Of a stretch of 35,406 bases of DNA, positions 22,867-29,742 are shown in pieces. Position numbers and translations under genes: made by a program. The notes beneath the pieces were generated by a model. The model was not told the origin of the DNA and did not search any database. It saw only the letters and a list, made by a program, of their open reading frames with translations. The stretch spans positions 2,817,894 through 2,853,299 of the forward strand of contig CP070815.1 of the NCBI GenBank assembly GCA_020344215.1, read 5' to 3'. The DNA is from Gemmatimonadota bacterium (GTDB taxonomy: Bacteria; Gemmatimonadota; Gemmatimonadetes; Palauibacterales; KS3-K002). The first letter of the stretch is position 1; the number at the start of each line of letters is the position of its first letter.

Positions 22867-22873
22867 GCCCCGC

Positions 22874-23815
22874 ATGAGCGCTCCCGTCGGAAACAATCTC
22901 GCCGTCCTGTTGACGGAATTGACTGCGGGCCGTAACCCCGGTTGGTACCAGTACACCGCGGGCACGCCCGCTGCATGGGATCCGCTCAACGAGCCGCCCA
23001 AGGACATCAACGACGGCGTAAGCCTGCTCGATGGCGACATGGGCACGGCGATCGTCACGATGGTCATGGTGCAGCCGCGAGAGAACAGCGCGTTCCGCAC
23101 GGCTCGCATCTCGTTCACGGTCACGAATACCAGTGACTACGCCTTGCAGATCACCGGACCGAACCTGAACGGCAGCCCTGTGACGGTCGGCTACACGTCC
23201 GACGGCAGCGCCACGGCTCCCGAGATCGTCGCTGGGCTCAAGGCGGCCGTTGAGGCCAATGCCGATCTCACGGCTTATATCAGCGCCGACGCCGACCCCG
23301 AGGACGGCGACGTGCTGCTCCTGGCAGGCAAGACCGGCACCGTAACCAGCGGTTCGCCGAGCGCGGCCAACGACGACCACTGGACCATCACGACGCTGAC
23401 TTCGTCTGCCGGTGACGACCCCACGGCCATCGCCGACGCGCACAGTGCCGACATCGTGGTCAAGGGTTACCCGGGCGGCCATCGCTTCAACACGGCGGCG
23501 GGCATCGACCCCACGACCGACCAAGCGGCCAGCGCCACGCAGGCCGCACGAAGTAATTGGGCCATGGTCAACCTCGTTTCGCGGCCGACGACGACCGTTG
23601 CGAACCCTGAGGGCGTCTACATCGACTTCCGTGGGTACTGCGACGCGTTCGGCACGGCCGGGCGTGCTCGCTTGCACGTGCAGGTCAAGAATCTCGCGTC
23701 CATCTCGGGCGAGAACGCCGTGACGGGTACCCCGGCGGCCGGAGAGATTGGCCTACGCGTTCCCGACGTCTTCATCGGACCCTGCCGTCGCGAGTCTGCG
23801 GTTCAGGGCTCGTAG
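22874..23815 (+). CDS. Putative tail appendage protein with a phage beta domain
   Basis: This encodes 313 residues from ATG 22874. Residues about 70-160 (AFRTARISFTVTNTSDYALQ, then APEIVAGLKAAVEANADLTA, then DVLLLAGKTGTVTSG) have the strand-helix-strand layout seen twice in the cement-like protein at 7406: strands, a helix 'eIvagLkaaveana', and strands. The N-terminus (LLTELTAGRNPGWYQYTAGT) and C-terminus (VYIDFRGYCDAFGTAGRARL, VPDVFIGPCRRESAV) are not recognised. The place after the fiber-like gene suggests an outer tail or host-binding protein. Confidence 0.6.
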   Translation: MSAPVGNNLAVLLTELTAGRNPGWYQYTAGTPAAWDPLNEPPKDINDGVSLLDGDMGTAIVTMVMVQPRENSAFRTARISFTVTNTSDYALQITGPNLNGSPVTVGYTSDGSATAPEIVAGLKAAVEANADLTAYISADADPEDGDVLLLAGKTGTVTSGSPSAANDDHWTITTLTSSAGDDPTAIADAHSADIVVKGYPGGHRFNTAAGIDPTTDQAASATQAARSNWAMVNLVSRPTTTVANPEGVYIDFRGYCDAFGTAGRARLHVQVKNLASISGENAVTGTPAAGEIGLRVPDVFIGPCRRESAVQGS

Positions 23816-23853
23816 GCGCTGCTCCGTCTAACGTATAAGCCTGGAGGCGTACA

Positions 23854-24612
23854 ATGACGCGCGCTACGTGGCCCGCCCTCGCCTCGCTCCCCAAAAGCAC
23901 CATTGTGACCTCCTCGTTGACGTCGTTGGCTACGACGCTGTCGCCGAACGGCGATGGTGCTCCTTCGTCGGTTGCGGACGGGGTGCAACTCGATAACGGG
24001 ATGTTCAGGGGCTACTACGTTCGTAACTCGAACGGTCTGACGATGTCGATCAACGACGACGGCGCCAAGTACCGCGTGACGGCATCATCGGGCGCTGGGC
24101 AGAACGAGTGGAACAGCGCCAACGCGTTTCGTAATTCGCTGCACCTAGAGCATCCTCAGTCGTTCATGGGTGACATCGACGCCTCCATGAAGTTCAAGCT
24201 CGCGTCTCCCATGGGGAGCGCGACGACGCACATCGCCTTCGGCGTCGGCGGCGGTAAGACGTTGAACGAGTGTCGAGGTGTGGTTGCGAGGTTCGGACGT
24301 TGGCAGACGACGAACGGTCGCGAGTACGCGCACTGGCTTTCGGGCACGGACAACGATCAAGTCCTGGGCACGGTAAACCGGCCGCTGACGAACACGTACT
24401 GGCTTCGCTGGACTTCGGTCGAGCAGGTCGGGACGCTTTATTGGAAGCAGGCCGACGGGGATCCGTGGAGCACGATCGATTCCCGAGAGCAGCTTGTGGA
24501 TGGCAGTGCCCGCAAGCTCGTTATCGGCTTCTATCCGGCGGCTGCCAGTGAGACTTTCGACATTTTGGCGTTCGAGATCACCAAGGGTTATCAGTACGAC
24601 GCCAACCCATGA
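23854..24612 (+). CDS. Putative receptor-binding/tail appendage protein with jelly-roll-like pattern
   Basis: This encodes 252 residues; ATG 23854 has CTGGAGG upstream. No enzymatic motif is seen. The body from residue 60 is a chain of beta strands and aromatic loops (GDIDASMKFKLASPMGSATT, TYWLRWTSVEQVGTLYWKQA, DGDPWSTIDSREQL, LVIGFYPAAASETFDILAFE) typical of a concanavalin/LamG-like carbohydrate-binding sandwich. The N-terminal 55 residues are Ser/Thr-rich and may anchor to other tail proteins. It is the last gene of the tail block before the lysis genes. The function is inferred from position and strand pattern only. Confidence 0.55.
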   Translation: MTRATWPALASLPKSTIVTSSLTSLATTLSPNGDGAPSSVADGVQLDNGMFRGYYVRNSNGLTMSINDDGAKYRVTASSGAGQNEWNSANAFRNSLHLEHPQSFMGDIDASMKFKLASPMGSATTHIAFGVGGGKTLNECRGVVARFGRWQTTNGREYAHWLSGTDNDQVLGTVNRPLTNTYWLRWTSVEQVGTLYWKQADGDPWSTIDSREQLVDGSARKLVIGFYPAAASETFDILAFEITKGYQYDANP

Positions 24613-24615
24613 TGC

Positions 24616-24645
24616 TTGCTAGAGGGTCTTACTCGCACGTACTCT
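24616..24645 (+). promoter_or_regulatory. Possible promoter before the lysis region
   Basis: TTGCTA (24616-24621) and TACTCT (24640-24645) are separated by 18 bases, and a Shine-Dalgarno AGGAGG (24663-24668) precedes ATG 24677. Both hexamers are imperfect. Confidence 0.35.
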
Positions 24646-24676
24646 CATCGTACGAAGCGACTAGGAGGTAGTAAGC

Positions 24677-24877
24677 ATGACTGCAATCGCGTCCACGGCC
24701 CATCCGAAGCTCGTTGTGGTGCCTGATAACGATTGCGTCTGTTTCCTGGGTAAGCCTCGAACTGACGCGCAGCATGCGCGTTTTCGGAAAGCTCTAGCGA
24801 GGGTCGAAGCGGCTCTCGCCGTACCTATTACCCGTCCCGAAGGGGACCTCCGATGGCAGACGACTTCGACAGATTGA
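24677..24877 (+). CDS. Small hypothetical protein at the start of the lysis region
   Basis: This encodes 66 residues; ATG 24677 is preceded by CTAGGAGGTAGTAAGC, a strong Shine-Dalgarno. The sequence begins MTAIASTAHPKLVVVPDNDC, followed by a basic, helical middle (DAQHARFRKALARVEAALAV). It has no membrane segment. It overlaps the next gene by 25 bases. The function is unknown. Confidence 0.55.
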   Translation: MTAIASTAHPKLVVVPDNDCVCFLGKPRTDAQHARFRKALARVEAALAVPITRPEGDLRWQTTSTD

Positions 24878-25449
24878 TCGCAGTCCTCGACCGACTCTCC
24901 GATGATCGTGTAGCCGTCGCCAAAGAGCTAATGCTCGTACGCGCCGACGCTGCCGCGAGAGACGGTCGACTCGACATTATCGAGAAGACTCAAACGACCA
25001 TTCTGGAAAATCAGGAGAAGGCTCAACAGAGTCAGGCGGTGGTCGTCGAGTACGTTCAGAAGCGTATGGCTCAGGAGAAGGAGGCCGAGGTCCAGGCGCC
25101 CATCGTGGCCCTGCAAGCTCGCCTTGCTGCTTTGGAAGAGGCTCCGAAGACGCCGCCGCCGACGGAGCGGATCGAAGCGCGTCTGCATCTCCCACCGGGC
25201 TTCCTCTCTGAGAAGTGGCTGCTACGTGCGGCGATTCTGGTCGGTGCTTTGTTGAAGCTCGGTTCGATGATCGCCACTGGCGAGCCTCCCGAGAGTTTCG
25301 ACGTCGAGGGTCTTGACGAGGCTTTGGACGCTGGGGGGATGATTCCGTCGCTCGACGCGATGGACACGATCCCGATAGTCCCGGCGATCCCTTCCATAGA
25401 TGCAGTAGAGCCCGACAATGGTGCGGAAAACTCTGAGGAGTCGCCGTAA
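24853..25449 (+). CDS. Coiled-coil protein with one membrane segment, possible holin
   Basis: This encodes 198 residues; ATG 24853 has AGGGGACCTCCG upstream. Residues 1-95 form a long charged helix and coiled coil (DRLIAVLDRLSDDRVAVAKE ... VVVEYVQKRMAQEKEAEVQA). A linker with PKTPPPTE follows. Residues about 119-140 (KWLLRAAILVGALLKLGSMI) are hydrophobic enough for one membrane span. The last 55 residues are acidic and Pro/Ile-rich (DTIPIVPAIPSIDAVEPDNG). It overlaps the endolysin gene by one base, the classic place for a holin or other membrane lysis protein. A single span with a long cytoplasmic coil is not a standard holin, so the role is tentative. Confidence 0.55.
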   Translation: MADDFDRLIAVLDRLSDDRVAVAKELMLVRADAAARDGRLDIIEKTQTTILENQEKAQQSQAVVVEYVQKRMAQEKEAEVQAPIVALQARLAALEEAPKTPPPTERIEARLHLPPGFLSEKWLLRAAILVGALLKLGSMIATGEPPESFDVEGLDEALDAGGMIPSLDAMDTIPIVPAIPSIDAVEPDNGAENSEESP

Positions 25450-25919
25450 TGCCCGCTTTCGGTAGCACGAGCAAAAGCAATCTCGCGACGGTCCACCCCG
25501 CTCTTCAGGCGGTGTTCAACAAAGTGATCGAGGTCTACGACTGCTCGGTGATTTCTGGTCGCCGGTCCGCCGAGGAGCAGCAACAGCTTTATGCCGAAGG
25601 GCGGTCGCAGAAGGACGGCGTGACCAACCTGAGCAAGCACCAACCCGAAGCGTGGCCCGACGGGCCGAAAGACGCGGACGGGATCGTGCTGGTCGGCGCC
25701 GTCGATGTCGCCCCGTATCCGATTAATTGGGAGAATCGCGAGCGCTTCCTGCACTTTGCGGGCTACGTCATTGGCGTGGCACGAACCATGGGCGTCGTGC
25801 TCAGGTGGGGCGGCGATTGGGACTCCGACGTTTACGTGAACGACAACGGGCTTCGGGACCAGACGTTTTTCGATTTGCCACACTACGAGATCCTGTCGCT
25901 CTCGGACGACTGGCGCTGA
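25449..25919 (+). CDS. Endolysin: M15-type L,D/D,D-peptidase
   Basis: This encodes 156 residues; ATG 25449 overlaps the previous TAA (TAATG). Zinc-peptidase motifs of the M15 family are present: ISGRRSAEEQQQLYAEGRSQ near residues 35-54, His64 in SKH, Asp86 in GAVDVAPYPI, and His145 in DLPHYEI. The spacing between the His and Asp ligands is about 22 residues, longer than the compact SxHxxGxAxD form, with a Pro/Asp/Gly insert. The enzyme should cut peptide stems or cross-links in peptidoglycan. No cell-wall-binding domain and no signal peptide are visible, so release would need a partner membrane protein. Confidence 0.88.
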   Translation: MPAFGSTSKSNLATVHPALQAVFNKVIEVYDCSVISGRRSAEEQQQLYAEGRSQKDGVTNLSKHQPEAWPDGPKDADGIVLVGAVDVAPYPINWENRERFLHFAGYVIGVARTMGVVLRWGGDWDSDVYVNDNGLRDQTFFDLPHYEILSLSDDWR

Positions 25920-25940
25920 TACCGAATCAGGAGGGACAAC

Positions 25941-26555
25941 ATGCGAGCCACCATCTTCGTCGACTACAAGCCGCCCGTGGAGCAGCGGGCATGGCCCCAT
26001 GAATCCGATCACGTGCATGGCTGGAAAAACCAGATGCCGTACGACATGCGGACACTCATGGAGCGCTTTGAAAACGAGGGCATCGACGCCGAGATCGACG
26101 ACGCCATGTATCCGACGCACCCCCTGGACCCCGCCGCCCACTGGATTGCTGCGGTGCCCAAGGAGCAGGAGGGATTCGCGTACCGCGTTCGCGACGAGTA
26201 CATGCAGGAGCGTTACGTGACCTTCCGAGAGGGCGCGGCCCGCGTCGGGAAGATCGCAAAGGGCTCGACGTTCATCCTGCGCTTGCTGAGCACCATTTTC
26301 AGCGGCACGCCGATCGGTAAGGGGCTGGCGTGGGCTGCCGCGGGCGCCGACGTCGTGGACGACATCCCCGAAACCATCGTCGACTTCGCGGATGGTGATA
26401 TCAGCGAGGAAGACCTTGAAGCGGGCGCCTTGCTGTTCGAGGGCGGTCGCAAGTGGGTCGAGGGTCTTGAGCGCGCGTCGTCGGGCGCGGACGTCCCGAC
26501 CGCTGCCGACAAGCCGTTGGATCTGGCCGAACGTCTGCGCGCCCTCAAGGGCTAG
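25941..26555 (+). CDS. Hypothetical late protein with an amphipathic hydrophobic segment
   Basis: This encodes 204 residues; ATG 25941 has CAGGAGGGACAAC upstream. Residues 1-100 are polar and acidic, with many aromatic residues (PHESDHVHGWKNQMPYDMRT). Residues 108-140 (STFILRLLSTIFSGTPIGKG, then LAWAAAGADVV) are a Gly/Ala/Leu-rich hydrophobic stretch that might insert in a membrane. The C-terminal part is helical (GGRKWVEGLERASSGADVPT). It is the last plus-strand gene; its stop abuts the stop of the first convergent minus-strand gene. A lysis role is possible because of position, not of any recognised motif. Confidence 0.6.
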   Translation: MRATIFVDYKPPVEQRAWPHESDHVHGWKNQMPYDMRTLMERFENEGIDAEIDDAMYPTHPLDPAAHWIAAVPKEQEGFAYRVRDEYMQERYVTFREGAARVGKIAKGSTFILRLLSTIFSGTPIGKGLAWAAAGADVVDDIPETIVDFADGDISEEDLEAGALLFEGGRKWVEGLERASSGADVPTAADKPLDLAERLRALKG

Positions 26556-27308
26556 TTATCGGTGCTTGACGCGCTTGCTCGTCCGAGGCTCGAAGTTCGC
26601 CTCGACGACGTGCTTGTGACGCCGACGACGATCGCGACCTAGAGCGTCCTTCGAGGTCGTGTTTTCGCGGTCGCGTTCGAGCCACAGATCGCGGAGATAC
26701 GCGCCGACGGACGAGTAGCCCGCTGCTCGGGCCCTAGCCTTGATCTCACGCTTCTCCTGCTTCGACAGAAGCACGCGCATCATGGAACCCTCACGGTACT
26801 CCATGATGTCGGCCTGACGCGTGGACCATCCCTCAGGAAGCTCCACAGTCTCGTCTACGACCGGCCACGCGCTTCCGTAGCCGAGAGCTACCTCACGTAG
26901 CCAAATGCCCGCACGACGGCGCCGAAGCGCTCCTGCACGCGACATGCGCGCCTCAATGACTTCTTTCTGGAAAGACGTCACGCGCACAGGGACGATCTCC
27001 GTCCGCTTCATGCCTCTCGGCAGCGGTGGTCGACCCAAGTTCAGCGCGAGTTTCGCTCGCGTCTCGTCAGTCAGAGGCTTGCGCCTGCCGTCGAGTTGTC
27101 GAGCCACAAGCTGCCGCTGGCGCTTCTTGGCTTCACGCTTCTCAGCCATGCGCTGTCTCTGACGCGCACGGTAAAGCTCGTTGTGGGCTTTACGCTCTTC
27201 CTCAGTCGCGTTGGAAGACAGTTGACCGACGATGATGCGTTGCTGCTTTTTCGATCGGCGGTTCCTTGTCGGGCGTCTGATAGGCGCCAGAAGATCCTCG
27301 TCCTCCAT
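26556..27308 (-). CDS. Basic protein with two ribbon-helix-helix/MobC-like segments
   Basis: This encodes 250 residues. ATG 27308 (read leftwards) is chosen because ACAAGGAGACTAGAT precedes it and the upstream gene ends 2 bases before. Residues 15-95 are very basic and partly coiled (RARQRQRMAEKREAKKRQRQ). Residues about 104-145 (IVPVRVTSFQKEVIEARMSR then WLREVALGYG) and 176-212 (MMRVLLSKQEKREIKARARA then AGYSSVGAYLRDLWL) each read as strand, helix, helix, like MobC/RHH DNA-binding units ending in 'ylRel'. Two such units in one chain could form the DNA-binding fold within one molecule. It is the last gene of the minus-strand operon. A DNA-binding or regulatory role is inferred. Confidence 0.6.
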   Translation of the reverse strand: MEDEDLLAPIRRPTRNRRSKKQQRIIVGQLSSNATEEERKAHNELYRARQRQRMAEKREAKKRQRQLVARQLDGRRKPLTDETRAKLALNLGRPPLPRGMKRTEIVPVRVTSFQKEVIEARMSRAGALRRRRAGIWLREVALGYGSAWPVVDETVELPEGWSTRQADIMEYREGSMMRVLLSKQEKREIKARARAAGYSSVGAYLRDLWLERDRENTTSKDALGRDRRRRHKHVVEANFEPRTSKRVKHR

Positions 27309-27310
27309 AT

Positions 27311-27508
27311 CTAGTCTCCTTGTCCGGGTGCGCGAAGCGCCCACAACTCCGTGACGCGATCTCGCGCCACGTCGATCGTCTGCTCATAAGCAACATGGAC
27401 GATTTCGTCACAGCACGGAACGATGAAAGAGCCGCCATAGCGGCAGCCCTCAGGGATATCCACGTCGTCGTCGCAGTGGGGGCACACAAGCACGATGTCC
27501 ATCGTCAA
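27311..27508 (-). CDS. Small zinc-ribbon-like protein
   Basis: This encodes 65 residues; ATG overlaps the upstream gene's TGA by 4 bases. CPHCDDD (Cys 9 and 12), then Cys 22 and the pair CC near residues 32-33, give a possible Cys4 zinc site, followed by a short acidic helix (DVARDRVTELWALRAPGQ). Such small ribbons act as DNA- or protein-binding adaptors. The next gene upstream also carries a Cys-rich end. The function is unknown. Confidence 0.6.
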   Translation of the reverse strand: MTMDIVLVCPHCDDDVDIPEGCRYGGSFIVPCCDEIVHVAYEQTIDVARDRVTELWALRAPGQGD

Positions 27509-27882
27509 CCTTCGAGTACAAGCGGCGAGTAAGACAAGACGGCACGCAACACCATGCTACGACCGCACCGGCACGAGACGGCCATCGTTTCGACGGCAAC
27601 GACGCGGATCTTCCGGCAGATCGAGCACGAAGCCACGACTTCAGCGCTGTCCCATTCACCACGAAGCCTCCACGGGCTCATACCGGCCCCTTCGGAGGCT
27701 TTCAATCGCTGCCGCCGAAGCACACCACTATCGATGCCGAGAGCGCGACGATCGTTCGCGACCGTTGTGTCACTCACGCCGAGAGTAAGAGCCACGGCCG
27801 TGTCGCTCATCGATGGGTCTTCGGCCAAAAGCTCAGCGACGCGACGACGGCGCTCCTCTCGGGCCTTGCGTGCAGCGGTCAC
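27505..27882 (-). CDS. HTH plus zinc-ribbon regulator-like protein
   Basis: This encodes 125 residues; ATG 27882 overlaps the methyltransferase stop (ATGA). Residues 1-52 contain a helix-turn-helix: RRVAELLAEDPSMSDTAVAL then TLGVSDTTVANDRRALG, close to the winged or ParB/LuxR type in which the second helix ends 'TV..dRr.LGI'. Residues 84-110 hold CSICRKIRV and CRCGRSM, a Cys4 zinc ribbon. A DNA-binding regulator or replication accessory protein is likely. It lies between methyltransferase and zinc-ribbon genes in an overlapping cluster. Confidence 0.68.
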   Translation of the reverse strand: MTAARKAREERRRRVAELLAEDPSMSDTAVALTLGVSDTTVANDRRALGIDSGVLRRQRLKASEGAGMSPWRLRGEWDSAEVVASCSICRKIRVVAVETMAVSCRCGRSMVLRAVLSYSPLVLEG

Positions 27883-28622
27883 TTCGTCTCCTTACGGCTC
27901 GGGCAGATGCGAATGCGTGCGTCGCCCGTAAAGCCCTTCTTCCACGTCACCCACGCGTAATCGACTGCGTCGGTGCGGCTCGCTTTGTAATGGGTGCTGC
28001 CCGGCGCGACCCCGGAGTACGGACACGAAGACACAGGGTGCCGCGCCGTGCTGAGTGGGATACCTGCCGGAAACTGCCAGGAACCACCGCACGCCTTACA
28101 GCGAGTGCTTGTGCAAAAGCTCGGGCGGTCGGTGAGCACGTCGACCCGATACAAGCCCGAGTGCGACGCCAGGAGATCGTAGCGTTGTCTTCCCGAGCCC
28201 AGGAAGTTCAAACGCAGCAAGAAGCACACAAGGCCACCGTCGCCGACGAGGTCGAGCGCCCTGTACACAAAGTCGACCGCAAGACTGTATGGCGGGTTGC
28301 CGACAACGTGGTCGATGTCGAACATGCGAAGCTCGACAAAGCTCGTATCGACCGTCGGCAGCCCGCGTCGGTTCGACTCCGTGGCACGCCCCTTGTCCAA
28401 CTCGATGCCGACAACGTCGCACCGAACCGCTTTCTTGACAGCGAGGCCGATCGCCCCCGTCCCGCACCCCGCGTCGATGATGATCGGGTTTTTCCGCGGA
28501 GGTAGCTCTTCGGCCAACACACCAAGCAACGACGCGATGGCGTCCGAAGGCGTCTCGTAAAAGTCGAGAGGTTGTGCCGCTAGACGATCCGCCTTCGACT
28601 TCGTTCGGTTCGTGGCACTCAT
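27879..28622 (-). CDS. SAM-dependent DNA methyltransferase (N6-adenine type)
   Basis: This encodes 247 residues. The start at 28622 (MSATNRTKSKADRL) is chosen because its ATG overlaps the upstream stop and has GGAAGAGGCAGTC before it. Motif I is IIIDAGCGTGAIGL near residues 47-60, the acidic loop is GIELDKG near 72, and the catalytic motif IV is VVGNPPYS near 107-114, as in amino-methyltransferases acting on adenine (or on protein Gln). The C-terminal DAVDYAWVTWKKGF is typical of phage N6-adenine enzymes. Between RPSF (residue 166) and this end there is an inserted Cys-rich stretch (FCTSTRCKACGGSW, later SSCPYSG) that may bind zinc. It probably modifies phage DNA against restriction. Confidence 0.8.
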   Translation of the reverse strand: MSATNRTKSKADRLAAQPLDFYETPSDAIASLLGVLAEELPPRKNPIIIDAGCGTGAIGLAVKKAVRCDVVGIELDKGRATESNRRGLPTVDTSFVELRMFDIDHVVGNPPYSLAVDFVYRALDLVGDGGLVCFLLRLNFLGSGRQRYDLLASHSGLYRVDVLTDRPSFCTSTRCKACGGSWQFPAGIPLSTARHPVSSCPYSGVAPGSTHYKASRTDAVDYAWVTWKKGFTGDARIRICPSRKETK

Positions 28623-28798
28623 GACTGCCTCTTCCATCCGTTGACGTGGCAGGAGAAGGCCAGGAGAGCCACCGCAGCCATCTCGTTGTACGAATACAGC
28701 GCGAGCACGCAGGCCGTGAACACGCCCACCTTGGCCCCGCGTCGCGTCCAGCGAAGCAGCACGCTCAAGGCGTGGTCGATGGGGTCGGGGTTGCTCAC
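28619..28798 (-). CDS. Small membrane protein, unknown
   Basis: This encodes 59 residues from GTG 28798, which overlaps the upstream TGA, while its own stop overlaps the methyltransferase start by 4 bases. Longer in-frame starts would overlap the RuvC-like gene heavily. Residues 21-54 are hydrophobic (GVFTACVLALYSYNEMAAVA, then LLAFSCHVNGW), one long or two short membrane spans. No function is recognised. Its place among replication genes argues against a holin role. Confidence 0.55.
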   Translation of the reverse strand: MSNPDPIDHALSVLLRWTRRGAKVGVFTACVLALYSYNEMAAVALLAFSCHVNGWKRQS

Positions 28799-29391
28799 GA
28801 TGCACCCCCAACGCGTCCCGGCCGCTTCGTGCCTTGCAGGCGACCGCAACGCCACAGACCGATACCCACCGCGTCCATGACTTCCTTCAGGTTCGGATGG
28901 TCGCCGACCACGCCGCGCTTGCCGAAGCCACCGCGGTAAGGCTTGACGCACTCCAACTCCGAGAGCGACAAGCGGTCGAGAATGCGTCCGTGGTGGACCT
29001 TTTTCGGTACCTGCCCCTTCCAAGCCTCAGGCGCGACCTTCTCGCGAAGCGATGCGCGATTGACCGTCGACAAGGCAATGGCGTCGGAAGCCTCCTGCAA
29101 AATCTGAACGTCGGCGTGCGTCGAACGACGCGTCCCGCGCTTGACCGGATGCTCGACTACCCACACGGACGTGCGGAAAGCATCGCCGCTGACGCCGATG
29201 TCCACGCTGAGCCTCTGAGCGCTTCGAGCCAACGCCAGAGCCATGGTGCGAGGCGCATGACGCCGCTGGCACTTGTCGATCTCCACGACCGAAGCGCCTA
29301 CAAGCGTGTAGCGATCGTCCCGACCGAAGGCGGCGAACATCGCAAGACCTGAAACCCAAAGGCCCGGGTCGACAGCAAAGAGCACGTTCAC
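28795..29391 (-). CDS. RuvC-like Holliday junction resolvase / RNase H-fold nuclease
   Basis: This encodes 198 residues. GTG 29391 gives the start VNVLFAVDPGLWVSGLAMFA with AGGGA upstream; an earlier TTG would add 30 residues without a ribosome site. Three acidic RNase H-fold positions can be placed: Asp8 in AVDPG, Glu80 in VWVVEHP, and Asp173 in KEVMDAVGIGLW. The stretch PEAWKGQVPKKVHHGRIL near residues 121-138 is typical of phage RuvC-like proteins. The enzyme would resolve branched DNA during replication or before packaging. The neighbours are polymerase and methyltransferase genes. Confidence 0.72.
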   Translation of the reverse strand: MNVLFAVDPGLWVSGLAMFAAFGRDDRYTLVGASVVEIDKCQRRHAPRTMALALARSAQRLSVDIGVSGDAFRTSVWVVEHPVKRGTRRSTHADVQILQEASDAIALSTVNRASLREKVAPEAWKGQVPKKVHHGRILDRLSLSELECVKPYRGGFGKRGVVGDHPNLKEVMDAVGIGLWRCGRLQGTKRPGRVGGAS

Positions 29392-29495
29392 GAATCCCTG
29401 TTCTTTCTCGCCCGTTGGCGTGGGCGTCACCCGTTTCGTCGGGCTCGGTATGAATATAAACGTGCAATCCGGCGCCGACAACGACAGTTACCGTC

Positions 29496-29741
29496 TTACG
29501 GAACGCCGTCTTCGGGGTTTTTCTTACGTCCTACAACGAGGCAGTTGCCCGCACGCCACAGGCGCGCTCGTACGGCCGCCAGGGCGTCTCTATCGAGATT
29601 CATGCTCTGTAGTTCCTGGCAAACCTGCTCGATGAGCGCTATTCGCCCATTCAGTACGCGGGCGCGATCGTCGATGAACGTGCGCCGCGTCGTGGCATTC
29701 GACGGAAGCTGCCTGCCTGTCAGTTTGCAGTGGCGAGGCAC
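29496..29741 (-). CDS. Hypothetical small basic protein
   Basis: This encodes 81 residues from GTG 29741, one base after the polymerase stop, with AAGGGCGG upstream. It is helical (LNGRIALIEQVCQELQSMNL, then RDALAAVRARLWRAG) and basic, with no family recognised. It is followed by a 104-base gap before the RuvC-like gene, in which I see no feature. Confidence 0.55.
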   Translation of the reverse strand: MPRHCKLTGRQLPSNATTRRTFIDDRARVLNGRIALIEQVCQELQSMNLDRDALAAVRARLWRAGNCLVVGRKKNPEDGVP

Positions 29742-29742
29742 C

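Noticed and set aside
27495..28560. Plus-strand frames opposite the HTH and methyltransferase genes
   Set aside because: The minus-strand genes overlap each other by 4 bases and carry clear motifs (HTH, NPPY), while the plus-strand frames have none.
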